Assembly: GCA_020832555.1 (NCBI GenBank)
Contig: JAFIEM010000035.1
Coordinates: 1 to 32,167, forward strand
Direction of reading: 5' to 3'
Origin: Natronohydrobacter sp.
Lineage (GTDB): Bacteria; Pseudomonadota; Alphaproteobacteria; Rhodobacterales; Rhodobacteraceae
DNA length: 32,167 nucleotides
The translations under genes were made by a program, and so were the position numbers. Under the pieces are notes generated by a model, which was not told the DNA's origin, ran no database searches, and saw only the letters and a list, made by a program, of their open reading frames with translations. Of the stretch, positions 25,505 to 32,167 are shown in pieces; within the stretch, counting starts at the first letter, position 1; each line of letters starts with the position of its first letter.

Positions 25505-27037
25505 ATGACAGAGACACTCACACCACCCGAGACTGCGCCCTTTGATCTGGACAGCCTGACGATTGCCGAGATTCAGGCTGGTCTGAGCGCTGGAAAATTC
25601 ACTGCCGAAGCCCTGACCGAAGCCTGTATCGCGCGCATCAAGGCGGTCAACGGCAAGTATAACGCCATCATCTTCGAAAACCCCGACGCCCTTGAGACGG
25701 CCCGCGCAATCGACCGCAGGCGCGAAGCAGGCGAAGAGCTCGGGCCGATGGCCGGTGTGCCTGTCGTGGTCAAGGACCCGATGGATATGGTGGGTTTTCC
25801 GACAACTGCGGGCTGGCGGTTGCTCTATTCGGGCGCAGGCGGGGTGGACCTGATGCCCGCGACCGACAGTCCGGTAGTCGCCCGCATGCGCGCCGCTGAT
25901 ACGGTTATTCTGGGCAAGACCAATGTTCCCGTTCTCAGCCATACAGGCAGCCATGCCAATGACAGCTGGGCAGGCCCCACGATCAACGTGGCCATCGAGG
26001 ACCGGGTGCCGGGCGGGTCCAGCGCAGGCACAGCCTCGGCGGTCGCGGCGGGCATGTGCGTTGTCGGTCTGGCCGAAGAAACCGGCGGTTCGATCCAGAA
26101 CCCGGCTTCGGCGCAAGGTCTGGTGGGGATCAAGCCGACCATCGGCCTTGTCCCGAATGCGGGGGTGGTGCCGTTATCTGCCAATCGTGATGTGGTGGGG
26201 CCGATCGCGCGCACAGTAAAGGACGCGGCATATTGCCTTGACGCTCTGGCAGGCTACAGCCCCGAAGACCCGAAAACTCTGGCCAGTGCGGGCAAGATAC
26301 CGGTCGAGGGCTATGCTGCCGGTTTGTCGCCTGATGGGCTTCGGGGAAAGCGCATCGGATTGTACGGGCCGGGCTGGCGCGATCAGCCGCTCTGCCCAGA
26401 GACAGAAGCCCTTTATGCGCAGGCACAGGCAGTGCTGCGCGCAGCAGGTGCAGAACTGATTGAAGACCCCTTTGCCGGAACAGCCTTTGCCGCTCTGCGC
26501 GAACCAACGCATCCGCTGCCGAATTTCGATGCACGCGGAATGGAATCCATCGCGTATGATCTGGAATGCTACCTGCGCCGCCTCGGTCCTGACGCTGCGC
26601 TGAAAACCTTTGCCGAATTCGCCGAAGCGACGGCTGCAGAGAACCCCTTTGCACCAGGGGGTGTGCTTTCCTTCATGCCATCGCTGCCTGATTTCGTGAC
26701 AGCGATGGAAAACCCGTCACGGCCGCCGGAGCTACCGGAATTCATCGCACTGAAAGCCGCATATCTCCAGATCTTCGACGATGTGTTTGCGCGCCATGCG
26801 CTGGATGCACTCGCCTTTCCGCAGATGCGCCAGGAATTGCCGGGGCTTCATTCTCGCCAGACCATTCAGGAGACCACTGTCGGGGAACTCAACATCGCCG
26901 GCTTACCGGGTGTGACCGTGCCGGCAGGCAAATACGCGTCATCGGCGCCCTTCGAACTGATTTTCGTTGGCCCTCTTTGGTCCGAGGCGCAGCTCCTTGC
27001 CTGTGCCTTCGCCTTCGAGCAGACGGCCCGCGCTTGA
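25505..27037 (+). CDS. Amidase-signature (AS) family amidase
   Basis: This is a serine amidase of the AS family, 510 residues. The Ser-cisSer-Lys triad is visible as Lys90 in VVVKDPMD, the serine pair 172-173 in PGGSSAGTASA, and nucleophile Ser196 in EETGGSIQNPAS. The last motif usually reads GSDTGGSIRIP, so the acidic position is Glu and the Arg is Gln, which may affect substrate choice. It is the third amidase fold in the block, after AmiE and FmdA. The gene follows the SDR by 52 bases with AAAGGA upstream. The C-terminal segment NIAGLPGVTVPAGKY is typical of the family. A role in releasing ammonia from larger or aryl amides is inference. Confidence 0.92.
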   Translation: MTETLTPPETAPFDLDSLTIAEIQAGLSAGKFTAEALTEACIARIKAVNGKYNAIIFENPDALETARAIDRRREAGEELGPMAGVPVVVKDPMDMVGFPTTAGWRLLYSGAGGVDLMPATDSPVVARMRAADTVILGKTNVPVLSHTGSHANDSWAGPTINVAIEDRVPGGSSAGTASAVAAGMCVVGLAEETGGSIQNPASAQGLVGIKPTIGLVPNAGVVPLSANRDVVGPIARTVKDAAYCLDALAGYSPEDPKTLASAGKIPVEGYAAGLSPDGLRGKRIGLYGPGWRDQPLCPETEALYAQAQAVLRAAGAELIEDPFAGTAFAALREPTHPLPNFDARGMESIAYDLECYLRRLGPDAALKTFAEFAEATAAENPFAPGGVLSFMPSLPDFVTAMENPSRPPELPEFIALKAAYLQIFDDVFARHALDALAFPQMRQELPGLHSRQTIQETTVGELNIAGLPGVTVPAGKYASSAPFELIFVGPLWSEAQLLACAFAFEQTARA

Positions 27038-27571
27038 GAGGTTGCTGGCTTTGTTCGGATGGCAGGGAAGCTCTCTCCCGACGGCAATGCCATGTGCCTC
27101 GGTGATGTTTGTTGAAGACATCAGAGAAGGAGAGGGCATCGATGCCATTTCGGGGCTTTCAGGAAACCCGCCATAAGTCTGTTTCTTGCCCGCATTTCCC
27201 GTCTCCCCAATTCTCCACCCTGGATTGGCGGATAGGGCCGAACACGGTAAAACAGGTTCGGGCAGTGTTCCCCTTGTTTCAAAGGTCGAATACAGCAAGG
27301 ACAGATAGATAACGCCAAGCAAAAACAGTTGGTTGGCGTCGTTCAATGGTTCTACTGCCTTCCGCGAAATGTCAGACGACGCAGGCAACGGACCTTTTTC
27401 CCAAGGTCGCTACAGGCGGAATCCCGCTATCCGGTGGCGACACATGCCATTGTTTATCGTTGTGCCTGAAACCAGAACAGTGTTTCGCGTGTTCTGTATC
27501 TGCGCACAGGCTTGGACCATGCAGGACATCGCGCGTGCAAGCCCAATGAACTCTGGCGAGACCGGTCCCTG
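27038..27571. other. Gene-free spacer after the amide block
   Basis: In these 534 bases no frame resembles a known protein. Two perfect inverted repeats stand out: ACGCCAA (27312-27318) with TTGGCGT (27333-27339), and GACCTT (27391-27396) with AAGGTC (27403-27408). They could be operators for the downstream transporter gene or remnants of decayed sequence. Base composition is lower in GC than in the flanking genes. No T-tract terminator was seen for the upstream operon. Confidence 0.45.
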
Positions 27572-29407
27572 ATGACGGCACAGCAACTCCTTATCGTCGC
27601 CATCCTGACCGGCACACTGGGGCTGTTTCTCTGGGGACGCTTCCGGCATGATATCGTCGCGCTGATGGCGCTGATGGCCTGTGTGATTGCCGGGCTTGTT
27701 CCGGCTGCCGAGGCTTTTGCGGGTTTCGGCCATCCTGCCGTGATCACAGTGGCCTGCGTGCTGGTGCTCAGTCAGGGATTGCAGAATACCGGGGCAGTGG
27801 ACTGGCTTGCGCGCGCCGTCTTGCCGCGCGAGACCGGACGCGTGACCAGTATGGCTGCGCTGATGGGGCTGGGCGCGATCCTGTCGGGATTCATGAACAA
27901 CGTGGGCGCAATGGCGCTTCTGATGCCCATCGCCGTGCAACTGTCGGGGCGTCTGGATCTGACACCGGGGCAAGTGCTGATGCCGCTTGCCTTCGGCACC
28001 ATCCTTGGCGGCATGACCACGCTGATCGGCACGCCCCCCAATCTGATTGTCTCTGGCTTCCGCGCCGAGGCGGGACTTGGCCCTTTCGCCATGTTCGATT
28101 TCGCACCGGTCGGCGTGGCCGTGGCGCTGACAGGTGTCGCCTTCGTGGCACTGGTCGGTTGGCGTCTGGTGCCCGCGCGCAAGGCATCCGCTGTCGATGG
28201 ATTCGAAACGGGCACCTATCTGACCGAAGTCCGTGTGCCCGAAAAGAGCAAGGCCGTAGGTCTGACCCTGCGCGCTTTCGAGCGCGAGATCGAGGATAGC
28301 GAAACGCAGATCGTGGGTCTGGTGCGCAACGAGGTGCGCCTGAACGCGCCGCATGGCGGGCGGCGTATCCGTGCGGGTGACATTCTTGTGCTGGAAGCCG
28401 ATGTCGAGACATTGGCCAAGGCGCTCGCGGTTTTCGCGATCAAGCTGGAAGAGCAGGGATCGTCCTCGGAAGAGGATAGTGACGCTACCGAGGTGGTGTC
28501 GGAGCGCAGCGCCGATCCCAAAGGGGACGCGGATGACAGCAAACCCGACACCGATATCGAACTGCGCGAACTGGCCGTGCTGCCGGGCGCAGCGATAGTC
28601 GGTCGTTCGGCCAGTGATCTGCGGCTGCGCACCCGTTACGGGCTGAACCTGCTCGCGGTCTCGCGCGCGGGTCATCCCCCCCGTGCGCGCCTGCGAACGC
28701 TGAAGGTGAAAGCGGGTGATCTGCTGCTCATGCAGGGGCCTGCCGAAGTGATGGCAGATTTCATCAATGACATGGGCTGCGTTCCGCTGGGCGCGCGCGA
28801 TCTGCGCATCCCGGACAAGCGCATGGCGCTTATTGCAGGGGCGATCATGCTGGGCGCCGTGGGCATCGTCACCGCAGGGCTTTTGCCCGCGGCGGCAGCA
28901 TTCACCCTCGGGGTGATTGCCTCGATGCTCCTGCGCACTGTCCCGCCGCGTCAGGTCTATACCGCGATTGACTGGCCGGTGATCGTGCTGCTTGCGGCGC
29001 TGATCCCGGTCGCAGGGGCGATGCAGGTCACAGGGGCGGCAGATATACTGGCCCGCTTTCTCGTCGTCACGGTCGCACAGGGCAATGCTGTTGCCGCGCT
29101 GGCGGTCGTGCTGGTGACGACCATGTTCCTGTCGGATGTGATGAACAATGCCGCAACGGCGGCAGTGCTTTGTCCTATCGCGCTTGGCATTGCAGGGGCG
29201 CTGGGTGTCAATCCCGACAGTTTCCTGATGGCCGTCGCCATCGGTGCGTCTTGCGCGTTTCTCACGCCGATCGGGCACCAGAACAATACGCTGATCCTTG
29301 GCCCCGGCGGATTTCGATTCGGGGATTACTGGCGGTTGGGTGTGCCGCTTGAACTGCTGGTTGTCGCCGTCAGCTTGCCCCTTTTGCTGATCATCTGGCC
29401 ACTTTAG
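27572..29407 (+). CDS. SLC13/DASS-type transporter with RCK_C (TrkA-C) domains
   Basis: This is an inner-membrane transporter of 611 residues in the divalent anion/sodium symporter group. N-terminal membrane helices (about 1-200) include the NNVGAMALLMPIA and TTLIGTPPNLIVSGF re-entrant motifs. A cytosolic insert (about 205-425) carries two RCK_C-like domains separated by an acidic, Ser/Asp-rich linker near 300-325. The second membrane half (about 425-611) contains NNAATAAVLCPIAL and TPIGHQNNTLILGPGG. Related proteins move sulfate, dicarboxylates or other anions; the substrate here is unknown. The ATG at 27572 is preferred over 27512 because the earlier residues are hydrophilic and unlike the family. 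Confidence 0.87.
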   Translation: MTAQQLLIVAILTGTLGLFLWGRFRHDIVALMALMACVIAGLVPAAEAFAGFGHPAVITVACVLVLSQGLQNTGAVDWLARAVLPRETGRVTSMAALMGLGAILSGFMNNVGAMALLMPIAVQLSGRLDLTPGQVLMPLAFGTILGGMTTLIGTPPNLIVSGFRAEAGLGPFAMFDFAPVGVAVALTGVAFVALVGWRLVPARKASAVDGFETGTYLTEVRVPEKSKAVGLTLRAFEREIEDSETQIVGLVRNEVRLNAPHGGRRIRAGDILVLEADVETLAKALAVFAIKLEEQGSSSEEDSDATEVVSERSADPKGDADDSKPDTDIELRELAVLPGAAIVGRSASDLRLRTRYGLNLLAVSRAGHPPRARLRTLKVKAGDLLLMQGPAEVMADFINDMGCVPLGARDLRIPDKRMALIAGAIMLGAVGIVTAGLLPAAAAFTLGVIASMLLRTVPPRQVYTAIDWPVIVLLAALIPVAGAMQVTGAADILARFLVVTVAQGNAVAALAVVLVTTMFLSDVMNNAATAAVLCPIALGIAGALGVNPDSFLMAVAIGASCAFLTPIGHQNNTLILGPGGFRFGDYWRLGVPLELLVVAVSLPLLLIIWPL

Positions 29408-29475
29408 GCCCGCGTCGTGATACAAACCCCGACGACCCTTGGCCCAGACCCTGTTTCACTTTGCGAGTTGACCAC

Positions 29476-30450
29476 ATGAAGATCTTTCACTGCCCTGGCT
29501 GCAGCGCCGATCTGTTCTTTGACAATCTGGCGTGCAGCTGCGGATTGGCGGTTGGCTATGATCCGGCGGCGGAGTCCTTCACCAGCCTTGCGCGCTTCTG
29601 CGCCAATCGCGACAACCTCGGGTGCAACTGGACCTCTGCGCCCGACCATCCGCTTTGCACAAGCTGCCAGATGACCAGCATGCACCCGGATCTGTCGGTG
29701 CAGGGCAATGCGACACTCTGGGCGCGGGCCGAGGCGGCGAAGCGCCATGTTCTGGCCGGGCTGATGCGCTGGGGCTGGTTCACAGCACGCGACAACGGCT
29801 CGCGCCCGGAGTTTCACATGCTGGCCGAGGCCACCTCCGGCGGCACCGTCGATGTGACGATGGGCCATGCGGCAGGGCTTGTCACCATCAATCTGGCCGA
29901 GGCTGACGCGCTGGAGCGTGTACGACGCCGTGAGATGCTGGGCGAGCCCTATCGCACCATGATCGGACATTTCCGCCACGAGATCGCGCATTTTCTGTTC
30001 GAGCGGCTTTCGCGTTCCGGCAATTTCCTCTCTGCCTTCCGCACCCTTTTCGGGGATGAAAGGCAGGACTACAGCGCAGCCCTCGCGCGGCATTACGACC
30101 AAGGGCCGCCGCCGGACTGGCAAAGGTCTCATATCACCGCCTATGCCGCCGCCCATCCACATGAGGACTGGGCCGAAAGCGCGGCCCATGCCATGCATCT
30201 GACCGACCTGACCGACAGTTTCTGTGCCGCAGGGCTTGAACCGGGCGATGGCATGGCGCCCGGCTTTGATGCGTTTCGCGAAACCGATGCTGCAGCGCTT
30301 CTCGACCGGGCCATCGCCATCGGCGTTGCCATGAACCATGTCAACCGTGCTGTCGGCCAGCCCGACCTCTATCCGTTTGTCAACACAGCAGCGACGCGCG
30401 AGAAACTGGGTTTTGCCCTGACATGGCTCGCCGCGCGCCCGGGCGCGTAA
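29476..30450 (+). CDS. Zinc-ribbon metallopeptidase-like protein
   Basis: This 324-residue protein has an N-terminal zinc ribbon (Cys6, Cys9, Cys20 and Cys22) and a second Cys cluster (CANRDNLGCN and LCTSCQ, about 43-70). A metallopeptidase-like core with HEIAHFLFE near residue 168 and a later HEDWAESAAH segment provides the probable third ligand and extra histidine. This matches the putative zinc-binding metallopeptidase family (COG4307-like) as recalled; substrate unknown. The ATG at 29476 is chosen over a TTG five codons upstream because MKIFHCPGC is the natural family start. The gene ends six bases from the convergent hutC stop. Confidence 0.8.
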   Translation: MKIFHCPGCSADLFFDNLACSCGLAVGYDPAAESFTSLARFCANRDNLGCNWTSAPDHPLCTSCQMTSMHPDLSVQGNATLWARAEAAKRHVLAGLMRWGWFTARDNGSRPEFHMLAEATSGGTVDVTMGHAAGLVTINLAEADALERVRRREMLGEPYRTMIGHFRHEIAHFLFERLSRSGNFLSAFRTLFGDERQDYSAALARHYDQGPPPDWQRSHITAYAAAHPHEDWAESAAHAMHLTDLTDSFCAAGLEPGDGMAPGFDAFRETDAAALLDRAIAIGVAMNHVNRAVGQPDLYPFVNTAATREKLGFALTWLAARPGA

Positions 30451-30456
30451 GTCGCC

Positions 30457-31161
30457 TCAGATCCCGGTTTTCAACCGCTGTCCGGCAGCGTGATAAAGCC
30501 GCAGCAGCCCGATGGGCTTCGATTGCCGCCAGCTTACCCGTGTCACCAGCAGGCTGGGGCTCTGCTCGGGCTGGTCGAAATGGCCTGCCAGTTCGGCGGG
30601 CAGGGCGATGGCCTCGATCTCGATTTTTGCGCGGGTCAGCGGCGCATTGCGCAGCAGCCATTCATCGACCGGTTGCGTGCTCCAGTGATCCGGGCCAAGT
30701 CCGCGCACCATGGCAGGCACCAGCCAGCGATCCTCGATCTGATGGGCCACGCCATCCGCCAGATAGAGCGCCTGAACATGCAGAACCTCTGCGCCCACGG
30801 CCAGACCCAGCGCCGTGGCGATCTCGGGCGGGGCACGCTCGGGGCCGGCCCGAAGTAGCCTGTATCCCGGCTCGGCCCCTGCGCTGCGGATCGCATCGCG
30901 CAGGATCGGCACGTCGAGCGGGGCCTTGCGTGTGGGATTGGCCGCAACGACCGTGCCGCCCTTGCGCCGACGCTCCAGAAACCCGGCTGTCGCCAGATCG
31001 CGCAAAGCCCGCCCCACGGTCGAGCGCGTGCAGCCATAATATGCCGCAAGCTCGATCTCGCGCGGGATCTTGTCGCCCGGCTTCCACTTGCCGGACTGGA
31101 TTTGCTCCAGCACATCGCGCCGGATCGCTTTCCAGTCCGAGGGAATGGTGTCCTTGCTCAA
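30457..31161 (-). CDS. hutC: GntR-family regulator HutC (histidine utilisation repressor)
   Basis: HutC is a HutC-subfamily GntR repressor that represses hut genes and responds to urocanate in known cases. The 234-residue protein has an N-terminal winged helix-turn-helix (about 8-75, with GDKIPREIELAAYYGCTRSTVGRALRDL) and a C-terminal UTRA ligand domain (about 95-230, ending TRVSWRQSKPIGLLRLYHAAG). Its start overlaps the hutF stop by four bases (ATGA, 31158-31161), so it is co-transcribed downstream of hutF. Its operators should lie upstream of hutF, beyond this window. Confidence 0.9.
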   Translation of the reverse strand: MSKDTIPSDWKAIRRDVLEQIQSGKWKPGDKIPREIELAAYYGCTRSTVGRALRDLATAGFLERRRKGGTVVAANPTRKAPLDVPILRDAIRSAGAEPGYRLLRAGPERAPPEIATALGLAVGAEVLHVQALYLADGVAHQIEDRWLVPAMVRGLGPDHWSTQPVDEWLLRNAPLTRAKIEIEAIALPAELAGHFDQPEQSPSLLVTRVSWRQSKPIGLLRLYHAAGQRLKTGI

Positions 31162-32167
31162 ACAAGCTCCTTCAAACGCTGCAACACGCGCCGGTAATCG
31201 GCCACGATCCTGTCGCGCGAGATATGGCGACCCTGCGTCACGACATGACGCCCGGCGGACCAGACCTCTGCAATGGACCGGTGATCGGCTGCAAAGATCA
31301 GTGTGTCAAGACGCGCGTCACCCTCGCGTCCGCCCAGATCGGGCTGTGTGTCATCCAGTGCCACCAGATCCGCCCAATAGCCCGCCGCGATCCGCCCTGT
31401 CTTGCGCCCGGCGGCTTTCGCGCCACCTTCGCAAGCGCCCTGCCAGAGCACCCGGCCCGTGGACCGCCCGGAATCGGCCAGAATCGCGCGGCCCCGGTCG
31501 CGCAGACGCTGCGAATATTCCAGCCCGCGCAATTCCTCGATCACCGAGATGCGGATATTCGAATCGCTGCCGATCCCGAAACTGCCCCCGGCAGACAAAT
31601 AGCGCGGGCCATCGAAAATACCGTCGCCAAGGCTGGCCTCGGTGATCGGGCACAGCCCCGCGACGGACCCGGAGCCCGCAAGCAGGATCGTCTCGGATGG
31701 GGTCATCTGCGTGCAATGGATGAAGCACCAGTTTTCAGACAGGGGCAGATTGTCCAGCACCCATTCCACCGGACGCGCCCCCAATGCGGCCTCGACCTCG
31801 GTGACTTCGGCTTCCTGTTCGGCCAGATGCATATGGATCACCCGGTCTTGCGCCAGGTCAAGGCACAGGTTCAGATCCTCGGGCGCGACCGCGCGCAACG
31901 AATGCGGTGCAATCCCCAGCGCGGCATCCGGTCCGACGCGTGTCACAGCTTCGGCGGCACCGGCAACAAGGGTCGCATAGCCCTCTGGATCATTGCCGAA
32001 ACGTTGCTGGCCGGGCGCGAGCGGGCGGCGGTCACAGCCCCCGTGGCGATAGAGCACCGGCAAGAGCGTCAGGCCAATCCCGCTATCCTGCGCGGCGGCG
32101 CAGATCCGTTCGGCCATCTCGGCGCGACTGTCATAGGGCAGGCCGCCGGGCTGGTGATGCAGGTAAT
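31158..32167 (-). CDS. hutF: Formimidoylglutamate deiminase HutF (5' end cut by window edge)
   Basis: HutF is an amidohydrolase that deiminates N-formimino-L-glutamate to N-formyl-L-glutamate plus ammonia in histidine degradation. The visible 335 or so residues lack the N-terminus: reading runs through the window edge, and the first residues in frame, YLHHQPGGLPYDSRAEM, match the interior of HutF, so the Met at 32117 is not the true start. Metal-site and pocket segments are LPVLYRHGG, APHSLRAV, IHMHLAEQ, FIHCTQM, CPITEASLGDG and GSDSNIRIS. The hutF-hutC order fits the hut pathway branch that goes through formylglutamate. Confidence 0.93.
   Translation of the reverse strand, partial: YLHHQPGGLPYDSRAEMAERICAAAQDSGIGLTLLPVLYRHGGCDRRPLAPGQQRFGNDPEGYATLVAGAAEAVTRVGPDAALGIAPHSLRAVAPEDLNLCLDLAQDRVIHMHLAEQEAEVTEVEAALGARPVEWVLDNLPLSENWCFIHCTQMTPSETILLAGSGSVAGLCPITEASLGDGIFDGPRYLSAGGSFGIGSDSNIRISVIEELRGLEYSQRLRDRGRAILADSGRSTGRVLWQGACEGGAKAAGRKTGRIAAGYWADLVALDDTQPDLGGREGDARLDTLIFAADHRSIAEVWSAGRHVVTQGRHISRDRIVADYRRVLQRLKELV

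Noticed and set aside
30434-30447. 14-bp perfect palindrome at the 3' end of the metallopeptidase-like gene
   Set aside because: It is within coding sequence of GC-rich codons, has no loop or T-tract, and is expected occasionally at this base composition.
1-32167. CRISPR arrays, insertion sequences, prophage genes and rRNA
   Set aside because: No regularly spaced repeats, transposase or phage-like proteins, or rRNA segments were seen anywhere in the window.

Overview
The window reads as chromosomal DNA of an alphaproteobacterium, most likely in Rhodobacterales (Rhodobacteraceae). The reasons are high GC with tightly overlapping genes (ATGA and TGATG junctions), the divergent tsaD-gpsA-yciI-EVE / hemD-mic60-hemY arrangement, an alphaproteobacterial mitofilin (Mic60) gene beside hemY, and protein sequences that resemble that order. 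This assignment is inference from recall; no database was searched.

Layout. (a) 75-2838, minus strand: a housekeeping operon tsaD, gpsA, a YciI-like gene and an EVE-domain gene. (b) 2929-6676, plus strand: hemD, a Mic60/mitofilin gene and hemY, followed by tRNA-Thr(CGT) at 6724-6799. (c) 6800-7468: a gene-free spacer with one strong inverted repeat. (d) 7469-27037, plus strand: a nearly continuous 19.5 kb block for short-chain amides and urea. It starts with amiC (cytosolic amide sensor) and amiR (ANTAR antiterminator). Then come a Tat-exported binding protein and the urtBCDE ABC transporter, a compact urease set (ureE, ureF, a fused ureAB, ureC, ureG, ureD), aliphatic amidase amiE, a CbbQ/NorQ-type AAA+ ATPase with a CbbO/NorD-type VWA protein, an FmdA-type acetamidase/formamidase, an SDR oxidoreductase and an amidase-signature hydrolase. 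(e) 27038-27571: a second gene-free spacer. (f) 27572-30450, plus strand: an SLC13-type transporter with RCK_C domains and a zinc-ribbon metallopeptidase-like protein. (g) 30457-32167, minus strand: hutC and a hutF cut by the window edge (histidine degradation).

How block (d) probably works: amides and urea are captured by the periplasmic binding protein and imported by UrtBCDE. Urea is split by urease, while AmiE, FmdA and the AS-family amidase release ammonia from amides. AmiC would sense amide and release AmiR, which acts on leader RNA. The 105-base gap in front of amiE holds two small hairpins whose six-base loops have A at position 1 and G at position 4, the signature known for ANTAR targets, so this is the best candidate AmiR site.

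The most interesting points are: the variant urease, with all nickel ligands kept but an active-site loop replaced and shortened and an Ala-to-Gly change in the pocket; the AAA+/VWA pair placed between two amidase genes with neither Rubisco nor nitric oxide reductase genes in view; and the candidate AmiR RNA target before amiE.
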